A DNA stretch of 64,000 nt. Origin: Pseudalkalibacillus sp. SCS-8. GTDB taxonomy: Bacteria > Bacillota > Bacilli > Bacillales > Fictibacillaceae. Shown here piece by piece: positions 9,019-17,835 of the stretch. The notes beneath the pieces were generated by a model. It did no database searches, was not told the origin of the DNA, and worked only from the letters and a program-made list of their open reading frames with translations. Where the stretch lies: positions 1,674,001 through 1,738,000 of the forward strand of contig NZ_CP143541.1 in NCBI RefSeq assembly GCF_040126055.1, in the 5' to 3' direction. A program made the translations under genes and the position numbers. Each line of letters opens with the position of its first letter. The stretch's first letter is position 1.

Positions 9019-9885
9019 ATGGCAACATTTAAAGATTTTCGTAACCAAGTAAAGCCGAACTGGTGCCCAGGCTGCGGAGATTTCTCAGTGCAAGCTGCGA
9101 TTCAACGTGCATCTGCGAATATCGGTCTTGAGCCAGAAGACTTGGCTGTCGTTTCAGGAATTGGATGCTCCGGGCGTATTTCTGGTTATATCAACTCATA
9201 CGGGTTCCATGGTATTCACGGACGTTCGCTTCCGATTGCTCAAGGTGTGAAGATGGCGAACCGTGACCTGACTGTCATCGCATCTGGTGGTGATGGGGAC
9301 GGATTCGCAATTGGAATGGGGCATACGATTCATGCAATCCGTCGTAACATCGATATCACATACATCGTCATGGACAACCAGATCTACGGATTGACGAAAG
9401 GGCAGACGTCGCCACGTTCTGATTTCGGATTCAAAACGAAGAGTACGCCGGAAGGTTCAGTTGAATCATCGATCTCGATCATGGAAACTGCTTTGACGGC
9501 TGGAGCTACGTTTGTGGCACAAAGCTTCTCGAGTGACCTGAAAGAATTGACATCCTTGATTGAGCAAGGGATCCAACATAAAGGATTCTCACTCATCAAC
9601 GTATTCAGTCCTTGTGTCACTTACAACAAGGTCAATACGTATGACTGGTTCAAGGAAAACCTTGTAAGTCTATCCGACATTGAAAACTATGATGCACATA
9701 ACCGCATGGTTGCCATGCAGACTTTGATGGAAAACAACGGGCTGGTCAAGGGATTGATCTATCAAGATAAGAATAAAAAGTCCTATCAAGAACTTGCTCA
9801 TGGTTATAGTGACACTGCACTATCCAAAGCGGATCTCTCTATTGATGAAAAGCAATTTGAAGAACTGATTTCAGAGTTCATGTAA
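9019..9885 (+). CDS. korB: 2-oxoacid:ferredoxin oxidoreductase, beta subunit
   Basis: The 288-residue TPP-binding subunit that pairs with KorA. The N-terminal WCPGCGDFSVQ motif gives part of the cysteine set for the proximal 4Fe-4S cluster. The GDGDGFAIGMGH segment plus the later MDNQIYGLTKGQTSP form the thiamine-diphosphate Mg2+ motif. There is no extra ferredoxin domain, so a separate ferredoxin must carry the electrons. The AAGGAGCTG ribosome-binding site lies inside the end of korA. A strong terminator follows. Confidence 0.93.
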   Translation: MATFKDFRNQVKPNWCPGCGDFSVQAAIQRASANIGLEPEDLAVVSGIGCSGRISGYINSYGFHGIHGRSLPIAQGVKMANRDLTVIASGGDGDGFAIGMGHTIHAIRRNIDITYIVMDNQIYGLTKGQTSPRSDFGFKTKSTPEGSVESSISIMETALTAGATFVAQSFSSDLKELTSLIEQGIQHKGFSLINVFSPCVTYNKVNTYDWFKENLVSLSDIENYDAHNRMVAMQTLMENNGLVKGLIYQDKNKKSYQELAHGYSDTALSKADLSIDEKQFEELISEFM

Positions 9886-9901
9886 ACAACTTGAAGCTGA
9901 A

Positions 9902-9929
9902 AACCTCATCTGAAAGGATGAGGTTTTTT
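9902..9929 (+). terminator. korAB terminator
   Basis: A perfect 9-bp stem AACCTCATC / GATGAGGTT with a 6-nt loop and T run, 16 bp after korB. Confidence 0.93.
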
Positions 9930-10120
9930 GTTTTTCGGGGATTGCCCCTGCTTTCGCACCCCGAAAACGGAGAAATAACGAAATCGCACCCGGCAAGCTA
10001 CTGGCTGTCTTATTTTGAATTGTCCTTGTTTTCAGGTATAGTTTAAGAAGGTAAGCAAAAAATGAAATGAGGTACACATCCAGCATGTATGCGCATGTGT
10101 ACATGTCAGGAGGACACAAC

Positions 10121-10149
10121 TTTACTCTTGAATATTGTCATGATACAAT
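10121..10149 (+). promoter_or_regulatory. Candidate sigma-A promoter of tdh-kbl
   Basis: TTTACT (10121-10126), 17 bp, TACAAT (10144-10149), 42 bp before the tdh start. Just upstream an inverted repeat CATGTA ... TACATG (about 10083-10105) could be an operator. The rest of the 9886-10191 gap holds only the kor terminator. Confidence 0.5.
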
Positions 10150-10191
10150 TTTTAAGGGTAACTTATTGTGAACTTTAAAGGAGTGTTCATC

Positions 10192-11232
10192 TTGAAAGGA
10201 AAAATGAAAGCGATTGTAAAACACCATCGTGATAAAGGTGCACGACTCGAGATGGTGGACATCCCTCAAATAAACGAAGACGAAGTTTTGATCAAGGTAA
10301 AAGCAACGTCGATTTGTGGAACTGATGTACATATTTATGCTTGGGACGAATGGTCCGCAAGCCGAGTGAATCCACCTTATGTGTTCGGTCATGAATTTGC
10401 TGGTGAAGTTGTGGAAATTGGTGAAAACGTTACCAATGTGAAAATCGGGGATTCTGTTTCAGCAGAAACGCATATCGTATGTGGCGAGTGCCCGCAATGC
10501 CTGACAGGGAATGCACACATTTGCCGTAATACGCAGATCATCGGTGTCGATATCGACGGGTGCTTTGCGGAATACGTTGCTCTTCCAGCTAAAAACCTCT
10601 GGGTTAATGATGCTGAAATGCCGATGTCTGTCGGCTCTGTACAGGAACCGATGGGGAATGCAGTCCACACGGTACTTGCTGGTGATATAGCTGGAAAGAC
10701 CGTTTCAATCATCGGTTGTGGACCGATTGGATTGATGGCTGTCGGTGTTGCAAAAGCGGCTGGTGCTTCCAAGGTCATTGCCTATGATCTCAATGACTAT
10801 CGTCTGGACCTTGCTAAAGAAATGGGTGCTACGACGATCGTCAACTCTAAAGAACAAGATCCCGTACAAATTGCAATGGATCTGACGGATGGCAATGGCG
10901 TAGAGGTTGTTTGTGAAATGTCTGGCCATCCGGTCGCCATCGACCAAGGATTCAAGATGTTGACGAACGGAGGCCGTATGTCGATTCTGAGTCTACCGGT
11001 AAGACCTGTTGAAGTGGATATTACGAATGACATCGTGTTCAAAGGGATTACTGTACAAGGGATCACTGGACGAAGAATGTTTGAAACGTGGCGTCAGGTT
11101 GCTGGATTGCTCGAATCCGGTCAAGTCGATGTCCAGAAAATGATCACGCATGAATTACCACTTGAAGACTTCGAGAAAGGCTTTGATCTCATGCTCGAAG
11201 GAAAATGCGGAAAAGTCGTCCTTAAACCTTAA
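10192..11232 (+). CDS. tdh: L-threonine 3-dehydrogenase
   Basis: Oxidises L-threonine with NAD+ to 2-amino-3-oxobutyrate, which Kbl then cleaves to glycine and acetyl-CoA. The 346-residue medium-chain, zinc-dependent dehydrogenase shows the catalytic-zinc motif ICGTDVHIY and GHEFAGEV, the structural-zinc cysteines in CGECPQCLTGNAHIC, and the Rossmann glycines in IIGCGPIGLMA. The TTG at 10192 is chosen because AAAGGAG lies 8 bp upstream and the resulting length equals the family norm (347). An in-frame GTG at 10168 precedes that site. kbl follows after 62 bp, very likely in the same operon. Confidence 0.95.
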   Translation: MKGKMKAIVKHHRDKGARLEMVDIPQINEDEVLIKVKATSICGTDVHIYAWDEWSASRVNPPYVFGHEFAGEVVEIGENVTNVKIGDSVSAETHIVCGECPQCLTGNAHICRNTQIIGVDIDGCFAEYVALPAKNLWVNDAEMPMSVGSVQEPMGNAVHTVLAGDIAGKTVSIIGCGPIGLMAVGVAKAAGASKVIAYDLNDYRLDLAKEMGATTIVNSKEQDPVQIAMDLTDGNGVEVVCEMSGHPVAIDQGFKMLTNGGRMSILSLPVRPVEVDITNDIVFKGITVQGITGRRMFETWRQVAGLLESGQVDVQKMITHELPLEDFEKGFDLMLEGKCGKVVLKP

Positions 11233-11294
11233 TTTTCGTTTTATGAAATTCCAATTGAATAAAATGAATTCAAACTTGATAGGAGGAATGGATT

Positions 11295-12473
11295 GTGAAA
11301 GGTTTTGAGTATTTACAAAACGAATTAGATGAGATGAAATCTGAAGGTGTGTTCCGTGAACTGATTCCTTTAGAAACGGAACAAGGCTCTAAAGTCGTAA
11401 TTAAAGGAAAGGAAGTCATCCAACTTTCATCCAACAACTATCTCGGCTTGACAGACCATCCACGAATGAAACAAGCAGCCCTTGATGCAGTTGAAAAATA
11501 CGGTGTCGGAACAGGCTCAGTCCGTACCATTGCTGGTACACTCAGCATGCATGAAGAGTTCGAGCAAAAGCTGGCTGAATTCAAGCATACTGAAGCTTCA
11601 CTGGTTTTCCAATCTGGTTTTACTACAAACCAGGGAGTGCTTTCCTCCATCCTTACGAAAGAAGATGTCGTCATCTCTGATGAATTGAACCACGCTTCAA
11701 TCATTGATGGGATCCGTTTGACGAAAGCAGCTCGAAAAATCTATAAGCACGTTGATGTAGAAGACCTTGAGAGAGCATTGAAGGAATCCTCAGATTATCG
11801 CGTGCGCCTCGTCGTAACGGATGGCGTATTCTCAATGGACGGAAATATCGCACCATTACCTGAAATCGTAGAACTATGTGAAAAGTACGATGCTATTCTC
11901 ATGGTAGACGATGCCCATTCGAGTGGTGTACTTGGACGCAACGGACGTGGTTCTGTCGACCATTTCGACCTAAACGGCCGTGTGCATATCCAAGTTGGTA
12001 CTTTGAGTAAGGCGATCGGAGTTCTTGGTGGATATGTCGCAAGTACACAAGCGTTGAGGGATTATCTAATCCATAAAGGACGTCCGTTCCTATTCAGTAC
12101 ATCCCATCCTCCAGCTGTCACAGCGGCATGCTCTGCAGCGATTGATGTCCTTCTCGAGGAGCCTGAATTGATCGATAAACTATGGGATAATGCTAAGTTC
12201 TTGAAGGATGGACTACGAAACCTCGGCTTTGATACAGGTAAGAGTGAAACGCCGATTACACCTGTCATTGTCGGAGATGCTGCTCTTGCTCATAAGCTAT
12301 CGGACAAGCTGTTCGATTATGGCGTTTTCGCACAAGGGATCGGATTCCCGACAGTCGCGAAAGGTGCAGCTCGTGTCCGTACGATCGTGACCGCACAACA
12401 TTCGAAGGAAGAGCTTCAAGAAGCACTTGACGCGTTCGAAAAAGCTGGTAAGGAACTCAACATCATTAAATAA
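11295..12473 (+). CDS. kbl: Glycine C-acetyltransferase (2-amino-3-ketobutyrate CoA ligase)
   Basis: A PLP-dependent alpha-oxoamine synthase that splits 2-amino-3-oxobutyrate with CoA into glycine and acetyl-CoA, completing threonine catabolism begun by Tdh. The 392 residues match the family length exactly. Visible motifs include SNNYLGLT near the N-terminus, [10 protein letters not shown] and the PLP-lysine segment [14 protein letters not shown]. The start is GTG with ATAGGAGG 8-9 bp upstream. It is distinguished from the similar BioF by its partner tdh. Confidence 0.95.
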   Translation: MKGFEYLQNELDEMKSEGVFRELIPLETEQGSKVVIKGKEVIQLSSNNYLGLTDHPRMKQAALDAVEKYGVGTGSVRTIAGTLSMHEEFEQKLAEFKHTEASLVFQSGFTTNQGVLSSILTKEDVVISDELNHASIIDGIRLTKAARKIYKHVDVEDLERALKESSDYRVRLVVTDGVFSMDGNIAPLPEIVELCEKYDAILMVDDAHSSGVLGRNGRGSVDHFDLNGRVHIQVGTLSKAIGVLGGYVASTQALRDYLIHKGRPFLFSTSHPPAVTAACSAAIDVLLEEPELIDKLWDNAKFLKDGLRNLGFDTGKSETPITPVIVGDAALAHKLSDKLFDYGVFAQGIGFPTVAKGAARVRTIVTAQHSKEELQEALDAFEKAGKELNIIK

Positions 12474-12482
12474 ATACATTCA

Positions 12483-12510
12483 AGAGGAGGCGAATGCCTT
12501 CTCTTTTTCT
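12483..12510 (+). terminator. kbl terminator
   Basis: A 9-bp stem AGAGGAGGC / GCCTTCTCT with a GAAT loop and a T-rich tail. It abuts repeat array 2. Confidence 0.85.
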
Positions 12511-12514
12511 TTTT

Positions 12515-12629
12515 GTAGATCATTTCTCATTTTTGTAGATGTTCGCTCATTTTTGTAGATAAATTATCCTTTTCGTAGATAATTCCTAATTCTCGTAGAT
12601 CATTCTTGATTTTTGGTAGATAAAATCTC
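12515..12629. repeat. Degenerate 20-bp tandem array, core GTAGAT (array 2)
   Basis: Units begin at 12515, 12535, 12555, 12575, 12595 and 12616, spacing 20, 20, 20, 20, 21. The core GTAGAT is invariant, usually extended to GTAGATAA or GTAGATCA, and the variable part tends to end in a T-run. The unit number and final 21-bp step are the same as in array 1 after recA. It follows the kbl terminator directly. The rest of the 12474-12814 gap shows no gene; a miaB promoter must lie there but was not pinned down. Confidence 0.9.
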
Positions 12630-12814
12630 AAAAGGGCATCTTCAAGCTTTAAATCTTCAGAATATAGTCAAGATGTACCGCAATATGGTCAATCTACACG
12701 GGATTTGTTATAATAAATGAGTTATATGTATTCATTTAAAGCGTAATGGAAAAGATGATCGGTATTTCGTGTATGAACGTATAGAGTCAGTAGAGCAGTA
12801 AGGAGTGAACCAGT

Positions 12815-14299
12815 TTGAAAACAGAAGAAAAAGACTACTCCAAATACTTTCAGACAACCTATCAACCCCCTTCATTAAAAGATGCAAAACGTCGGGGAAA
12901 AGAGAAGGTGCTCGTCCATAAAGATTTTACGATTGATGAGGATATGAAGAATCTCGGTGTCGGGAAAAAATTCATGATCCGTACATACGGCTGTCAGATG
13001 AATGAACATGATACAGAGGTCATGGCTGGAATATTAACGGATATGGGTTTCGAAACGACGACAGACACGAATGAAGCAGATATCATCCTGCTTAATACGT
13101 GTGCGATTCGCGAAAACGCTGAAAACAAAGTGTTCGGTGAAATTGGCCACCTGAAATCCTTGAAGGTTGAAAGACCAGAATTGATTCTTGGTGTATGTGG
13201 CTGCATGTCCCAGGAGGAATCGGTCGTCAATAAAATTCTCCAGAAACATCAGCATATCGATCTGATATTCGGCACACATAATATCCATCGTCTGCCTCAG
13301 TTGATCAAGGGTGCCATCTTCAATAAAGAGATGGTTGTAGAGGTATGGTCGAAAGAAGGCGATATCGTCGAGAACCTCCCTCGTGTCCGTAAAGGGAACA
13401 TCAAGGGATGGGTCAACATCATGTATGGCTGCGATAAGTTCTGTACGTACTGCATCGTTCCTTATACGAGAGGAAAAGAGCGAAGCCGCAGACCGGAAGA
13501 CATTATTGAAGAGGTAAGGCATCTCGCTCGGAACGGGTATAAAGAGATTACGTTGCTCGGGCAGAATGTCAACGCATACGGTAAGGATTTCGAAGACATG
13601 GAATACGGCCTCGGTGATCTAATGGATGAAATCCGTAAGATCGATATCCCTCGAGTACGATTTACGACGAGCCACCCGCGTGACTTTGATGATCATCTCA
13701 TCGATGTTTTAGCAAAAGGCGGAAACCTTGTCGAGCATATCCATCTCCCGGTCCAGCATGGTAGTTCCGAAGTCTTGAAGCTGATGGCGCGTAAATATTC
13801 ACGTGAGCATTATTTGAATCTTGTTGATAAAATCAAGGCGAAAATACCGAACGCGGTCTTTACGACGGATATTATTGTCGGCTTCCCGAATGAGACGGAT
13901 GAACAATTTGAAGAGACGTTGTCCTTGGTCAAAGAAGTCGAATATGACATGGCGTTCACGTTCATCTATTCACCAAGAGACGGTACACCTGCTGCTAAAA
14001 TGAAAGATAATGTGCCGATGGAAGTGAAAAAAGAGCGTCTTCAACGATTGAATGATGTGATGAATGAAATTTTCCTAAAGAAAAACAAAGCTTTGGAAGG
14101 CGAAGTCGTAGAAGTCCTAGTCGAAGGAGTAAGTAAGAAAAATTCCGAAGTATTGACTGGACACACACGTACAAATAAAGTTGTCCATTTCCGAGCACCG
14201 AAGTCCTTGATCGGGGAACTCGTAAATGTGAAAATTAATGAAGCGAAAACATGGAGCTTGAACGGAGAGCTCATGCAAACAGTAGAGGTGAATCAATAA
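12815..14299 (+). CDS. miaB: tRNA-2-methylthio-N6-dimethylallyladenosine synthase MiaB
   Basis: A radical-SAM methylthiotransferase that converts i6A37 to ms2i6A37 in tRNAs reading UNN codons; MiaA (22.4 kb) supplies the i6A substrate. The 494 residues show the N-terminal UPF0004 domain with cluster cysteines ([24 protein letters not shown]), the radical-SAM CxxxCxxC motif ([15 protein letters not shown]) and a C-terminal TRAM domain. The start is TTG with AAGGAGTG 8-9 bp upstream. ricA overlaps its stop by one base. Confidence 0.96.
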   Translation: MKTEEKDYSKYFQTTYQPPSLKDAKRRGKEKVLVHKDFTIDEDMKNLGVGKKFMIRTYGCQMNEHDTEVMAGILTDMGFETTTDTNEADIILLNTCAIRENAENKVFGEIGHLKSLKVERPELILGVCGCMSQEESVVNKILQKHQHIDLIFGTHNIHRLPQLIKGAIFNKEMVVEVWSKEGDIVENLPRVRKGNIKGWVNIMYGCDKFCTYCIVPYTRGKERSRRPEDIIEEVRHLARNGYKEITLLGQNVNAYGKDFEDMEYGLGDLMDEIRKIDIPRVRFTTSHPRDFDDHLIDVLAKGGNLVEHIHLPVQHGSSEVLKLMARKYSREHYLNLVDKIKAKIPNAVFTTDIIVGFPNETDEQFEETLSLVKEVEYDMAFTFIYSPRDGTPAAKMKDNVPMEVKKERLQRLNDVMNEIFLKKNKALEGEVVEVLVEGVSKKNSEVLTGHTRTNKVVHFRAPKSLIGELVNVKINEAKTWSLNGELMQTVEVNQ

Positions 14300-14718
14300 T
14301 GGCAGAATATACTCGAGAGCAAGTAATTGAAAAAGCGGAAGAACTTGCAAAAATGATTTCTTCTACAGAGGAAGTCGACTTCTTCAAGCGTGCAGAAGAG
14401 AAAATCAATGAAAATGACAAAGTCCACAAGTTGATCAGTAAGATTAAAATGTACCAACAAGAGGCTGTCAATCTTCAACATTATCAAAAGCATGAAGCTT
14501 TGAAGAAGGTGGAAGAAAAGCTGGATGCCCTTCATAAAGAAGTGGATTCCATCCCGATCGTTCAGGAATTCAAACAATCCCAAACGGATGTGAACGATTT
14601 GTTGCAGCTTGTTACATCGACCATTTCCAACACAGTGACGAATGAAATCGTTCGAGATACAGAAGGGGACCAGTTAAAAGGCATGACTGGTTCAGCTCTG
14701 AAACATAAACGTTTCTAA
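14299..14718 (+). CDS. ricA: RicA (YmcA), RNase Y-associated Y-complex subunit
   Basis: RicA forms the RicAFT (Y) complex with YlbF and YaaT, which carries Fe-S clusters, modulates RNase Y processing and supports competence, biofilm and sporulation. The 139-residue helical Com_YlbF-family protein has the family length and the N-terminal [17 protein letters not shown] segment. The start at 14299 overlaps the miaB stop (TAATG), so expression is coupled. An upstream in-frame extension inside miaB was rejected. Confidence 0.93.
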   Translation: MAEYTREQVIEKAEELAKMISSTEEVDFFKRAEEKINENDKVHKLISKIKMYQQEAVNLQHYQKHEALKKVEEKLDALHKEVDSIPIVQEFKQSQTDVNDLLQLVTSTISNTVTNEIVRDTEGDQLKGMTGSALKHKRF

Positions 14719-14723
14719 TACGA

Positions 14724-14760
14724 AAAGAGGTTGACCTGAAATTAGGTTAGCCTCTTTCTT
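14724..14760 (+). terminator. miaB-ricA terminator
   Basis: Stem AAAGAGG / CCTCTTT with inner ACCT / AGGT pairing and a short U-rich tail, just after the ricA stop. Confidence 0.7.
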
Positions 14761-14874
14761 CTATTAAAGTCACCTTAAATCGTCTAAGGTTGAAATTGAA
14801 AAAGGATGACAACATGATAAAAAAGAGCGATTCTGTCCGCCATATTGGAGAAATGCAGACATGAAGGATAGAAA

Positions 14875-14927
14875 AAGGGCTGACTTAGGGACGAAATAAC
14901 GTCCTTATGAGTCAGCCCCTTTTTTTA
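14875..14927 (+). terminator. Strong hairpin with T run upstream of cotE
   Basis: A long stem (GGGCTGACT ... GGGACG / CGTCCT ... AGTCAGCCC) followed by seven T. It lies 150 bp after the ricA terminator with no ORF of normal size between (only a 16-codon ATG frame at 14814), so it may end read-through or an unannotated short transcript. The 14719-15186 gap otherwise contains only the cotE promoter region. Confidence 0.8.
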
Positions 14928-15123
14928 CCGTTTTCCATATTTTCTACATAGTACATATCAACCTACAAATCATCATTCAGAACGTCATTATCCTGGAGTT
15001 TAAATTTCACATACCGTACTAAAACAATCCCTTACAAAAAGGAAAAAAAGATACCATAAATTCCATGAAAATCTCATAGACTGAACTAACGGGACATTAT
15101 GAACGAGTTAATAAAAATTTTAA

Positions 15124-15152
15124 GCACACTAGTCATTCGCCCTGCATAGGAT
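15124..15152 (+). promoter_or_regulatory. Candidate sigma-E promoter of cotE
   Basis: GCACACT (15124-15130), 14 bp, CATAGGAT (15145-15152) fits the sigma-E pattern GnATAnT ... CATAnnnT with one deviation. cotE is a known sigma-E gene. The match was made by eye. Confidence 0.4.
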
Positions 15153-15186
15153 GAATTGAAGATTGGAAGAGGAGGGATTTAGTCAC

Positions 15187-15753
15187 ATGGCCAAAAACGA
15201 TAACAGCTTCAGAGAAATCATAACGAAAGCGGTTTGCGGCAAAGGTCGAAAGTTTTCACAGGCCACCCATACAGTTACACCTGCTCATAAACCGTCGAGT
15301 ATCCTCGGCTGTTGGATCATCAACCACAATTATAAACCTGTGGAGAACGGTAATTCGGTAGACGTAGAAGGCAGCTATGATATTAATGTTTGGTACTCCT
15401 ACAATAACAATACGAAAACAGAGGTCGTCACGGAGACTATCCGTTATAAAGATTCGTGTAACCTGACAAAGAGAGATGAGCATTCCCTTGGCAAACACCT
15501 TGAGGTGAATGCAAGGGCGATTCAGGAGCCAAATACATTAGAAGCAACCATCTCACCGAATGGGAACAAGATTCTTGTTCAGGTGGAACGTGAATTCATA
15601 GCTGAAGTAATCGGGGAAACAAAAGTATGGGTGCAGGTGAACCAAGACGGCGTCATCGAAGAGTTTGAAGATGAAAGCTGGGAAGACGAAGTCGACGGAG
15701 AAGATTTCGAAGACCTCGATCCGAACTTTTTATTAGGTGATTTGGAAGAGTAG
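15187..15753 (+). CDS. cotE: Outer spore coat morphogenetic protein CotE
   Basis: CotE organises the outer spore coat in the mother cell; without it most outer-coat proteins fail to assemble. The 188-residue product has the family length (about 181) and the typical acidic C-terminal tail ([14 protein letters not shown]). The ATG at 15187 follows GAGGAGGGA; an in-frame start eight codons earlier is inside that site. Position after ricA and before mutS matches B. subtilis, except that an ABC exporter pair is placed between cotE and mutS here. Confidence 0.94.
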   Translation: MAKNDNSFREIITKAVCGKGRKFSQATHTVTPAHKPSSILGCWIINHNYKPVENGNSVDVEGSYDINVWYSYNNNTKTEVVTETIRYKDSCNLTKRDEHSLGKHLEVNARAIQEPNTLEATISPNGNKILVQVEREFIAEVIGETKVWVQVNQDGVIEEFEDESWEDEVDGEDFEDLDPNFLLGDLEE

Positions 15754-15756
15754 TCA

Positions 15757-15791
15757 AACAAGGAGGAAGAACACTTCTTCCTTGTTTTTTT
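15757..15791 (+). terminator. cotE terminator
   Basis: A 13-bp stem AACAAGGAGGAAG / CTTCTTCCTTGTT and T run. It lies between the convergent cotE and EcsB-like genes. Confidence 0.88.
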
Positions 15792-15808
15792 ATGTTCGAA
15801 CGCTTAAT

Positions 15809-16975
15809 TTACGTTAACAAGTACCTTATCAAACTGGTAATGATAAGGAATAGTCCGACGAAACCATATGCTGGGAAAAGAAATAACTTCGTCACCTTAA
15901 TTTTCGCCCTATAGGTTGCGTCATCTCTACGAGCGATCGATTTGAAGAAAGGTTTTGAAATTGTAATCATCCATACGGAATCCAACCATTTTGCCAAAAA
16001 CAAAACAAATGCAATATAAATCAGTGCCTTGATCCATATAGGGGGGATGACAAATAACGCACCAGTTGTCATACCAATGATTTGAAGATAGCTTAAGACG
16101 TTCGATTGATTGCGAATGAACGTCTTTATGAACAATTCACTGACGCCATTTTCAGCTGATCTGTTTTGAAATAGACGTTCTGAATGGCGGAAGAGTAACG
16201 GTCGCTTGCGATTGAAGGTCGTCTCTTTTGGAACAAACTCTGTAACCGTTAAAATCATTTTGACGTGTTTCAGTTTCTGTTTCCGATCCAACTTAATGAA
16301 ATATGGCTCGAGTGCCTTGCGCTGGATGAATCGTCGAAGAAGCAATATGATGATTATCTGAAAACTACTCGTAATTAGGATTAATAGTAAGAAACCGGAT
16401 TGGACAAACTCAATCCCTCCGACTACGATAATTCCACCAAAAAACAGAAAGAACGCGAAGTGAACAGTCCCTTTCAGGAGGATGTTTGAAATCTGATCCA
16501 TCCATATACGTACAGTGAGAATAAGGAGATGTGCGGAACTTATGAATACCCAAATAAAAATTACACTACTCCACTTGAATTGATAATGATTGATGAGTAG
16601 TGGGGCGAAAAGCATCATAATAAGAAAAAGCTTTAAGACCTGAAGTAAGACAGAATAAATAAGTGACGATTTTTTTAAACCGTACACACATTGGCGATTT
16701 TGTAAAAGAAATAATTGGTCTGCTTCCTCGAGAAATGTGCGAAGACTACCTATCCAACAAAATAAATATAGTACAATGAAGGTCAGTTCCAGGGGAATCC
16801 CGAGCAGCCATTCAGGTGTTTCCATCCACCATGATCGATAGCTTGCGAGTAAGATGATTGCCGCTGGAATAATAAGATAAACCCAGATCGTCCAATCTAT
16901 AACCGTTTTGACTGCTTTCCATTGGAAATGCCAATCCTGCTTTAATCTCTTGAAAAATAAATTAAAGCCTGTCAT
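15809..16975 (-). CDS. ABC exporter permease, EcsB/YthQ family
   Basis: A 388-residue integral membrane protein with about ten hydrophobic segments, resembling the EcsB family (PF05975) of exporter permeases. EcsB supports intramembrane proteolysis and protein secretion in B. subtilis; the paralogue YthQ is less well understood. The N-terminal FKRLKQDWHFQWKAVKTVIDW segment is typical. The start is taken at 16975, with GAGGG 10 bp before it, overlapping the ATPase gene by 14 bp; this implies translational coupling. Whether it is the Ecs or the Yth paralogue is undecided. Confidence 0.82.
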   Translation of the reverse strand: MTGFNLFFKRLKQDWHFQWKAVKTVIDWTIWVYLIIPAAIILLASYRSWWMETPEWLLGIPLELTFIVLYLFCWIGSLRTFLEEADQLFLLQNRQCVYGLKKSSLIYSVLLQVLKLFLIMMLFAPLLINHYQFKWSSVIFIWVFISSAHLLILTVRIWMDQISNILLKGTVHFAFFLFFGGIIVVGGIEFVQSGFLLLILITSSFQIIIILLLRRFIQRKALEPYFIKLDRKQKLKHVKMILTVTEFVPKETTFNRKRPLLFRHSERLFQNRSAENGVSELFIKTFIRNQSNVLSYLQIIGMTTGALFVIPPIWIKALIYIAFVLFLAKWLDSVWMITISKPFFKSIARRDDATYRAKIKVTKLFLFPAYGFVGLFLIITSLIRYLLT

Positions 16976-17678
16976 CTGATTCATCCCTCGATAAGATGTT
17001 GTAACAATCAAAAAGAGAGCCTGCTGGAAGGTTCGCTTTAATTTGTAAGTCGGAAAGTGTTCCATCTGCAAATAACGTTCCTTCTTTCATCAATAGAAAA
17101 CGATCACAGTATTTTTCCGCTGTATCTAAAACGTGAGTGGACATAAGAATTCCTGCACCCCGCTTTTTTTCATCATTAATGAAACGTATGAAATCCCTCG
17201 TAGCATTTGGATCTAAACCAATAAATGGTTCATCTACTATGTAAAGGTCAGGCTGTATCAGAAAGGCGAGCAAAAGCATTCCCTTTTGCTGCATTCCTTT
17301 CGAAAATGTATTCGGCAAGTCATGGACGACACTTTCAAGTTTGAAAACACGCAACAGATGTTCCGTTCGACGGCTTAAATCTTCATCACGAATCGACATT
17401 ACAGAAGCGGTAAAATCGATATGCTCCTGAAGAGTCAGTTCATCATAAAACATCGGTTGTTCAGGAACGTAAGCATATGTATGATGATCCTTTATTGATA
17501 TCTTGCCGTTCAATAGATTGATAATGCCGAGTATGGACTTTATGGTTGTACTTTTACCAGCGCCATTCGCTCCTATAAGCCCTACAAGCTCTCCAGTTTT
17601 CAACGAAAAGCACACGTCCTTCAATATGGCATCACTGCTATACCCTGCACGTTGAATATCGACCTGTAACAATGACAT
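16962..17678 (-). CDS. ABC transporter ATP-binding protein, EcsA/YthP-like
   Basis: The 238-residue ATPase that partners the EcsB-like permease. Motifs: Walker A GANGAGKST, a Q-loop region around YVPEQPMFYDE, a signature region reading FSKGMQQKG rather than LSGGQ (usual for exporters of this type), and Walker B LYIVDEPFIGLDP. The ATG at 17678 follows CAGGAGGAGA; a longer frame extending towards mutS lacks any match to the family and was rejected. It diverges from mutS, leaving about 160 bp for both promoters. Confidence 0.88.
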   Translation of the reverse strand: MSLLQVDIQRAGYSSDAILKDVCFSLKTGELVGLIGANGAGKSTTIKSILGIINLLNGKISIKDHHTYAYVPEQPMFYDELTLQEHIDFTASVMSIRDEDLSRRTEHLLRVFKLESVVHDLPNTFSKGMQQKGMLLLAFLIQPDLYIVDEPFIGLDPNATRDFIRFINDEKKRGAGILMSTHVLDTAEKYCDRFLLMKEGTLFADGTLSDLQIKANLPAGSLFDCYNILSRDESDDRL

Positions 17679-17835
17679 AGACAATCTCCTCCTGATGTGT
17701 TTACGTATCAAGACCTGCAAAGGTTTCCAGAAAAAGAGAAAAAAGAGGGCAGTGAAAGTACGATTCAACTCTCTCATCGTATTGTCGAGATATGCTATAA
17801 TGAGGTGAAGAATATAAGTAAGACGGAGGACTGAC

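Noticed and set aside
13034..13522. Antisense ORF of 162 codons opposite miaB
   Set aside because: Lies wholly inside miaB on the other strand and matches no family.
14814..14864. 16-codon ORF with a fair ribosome-binding site upstream of cotE
   Set aside because: Too short to support without conservation data; recorded only because a strong terminator follows it.
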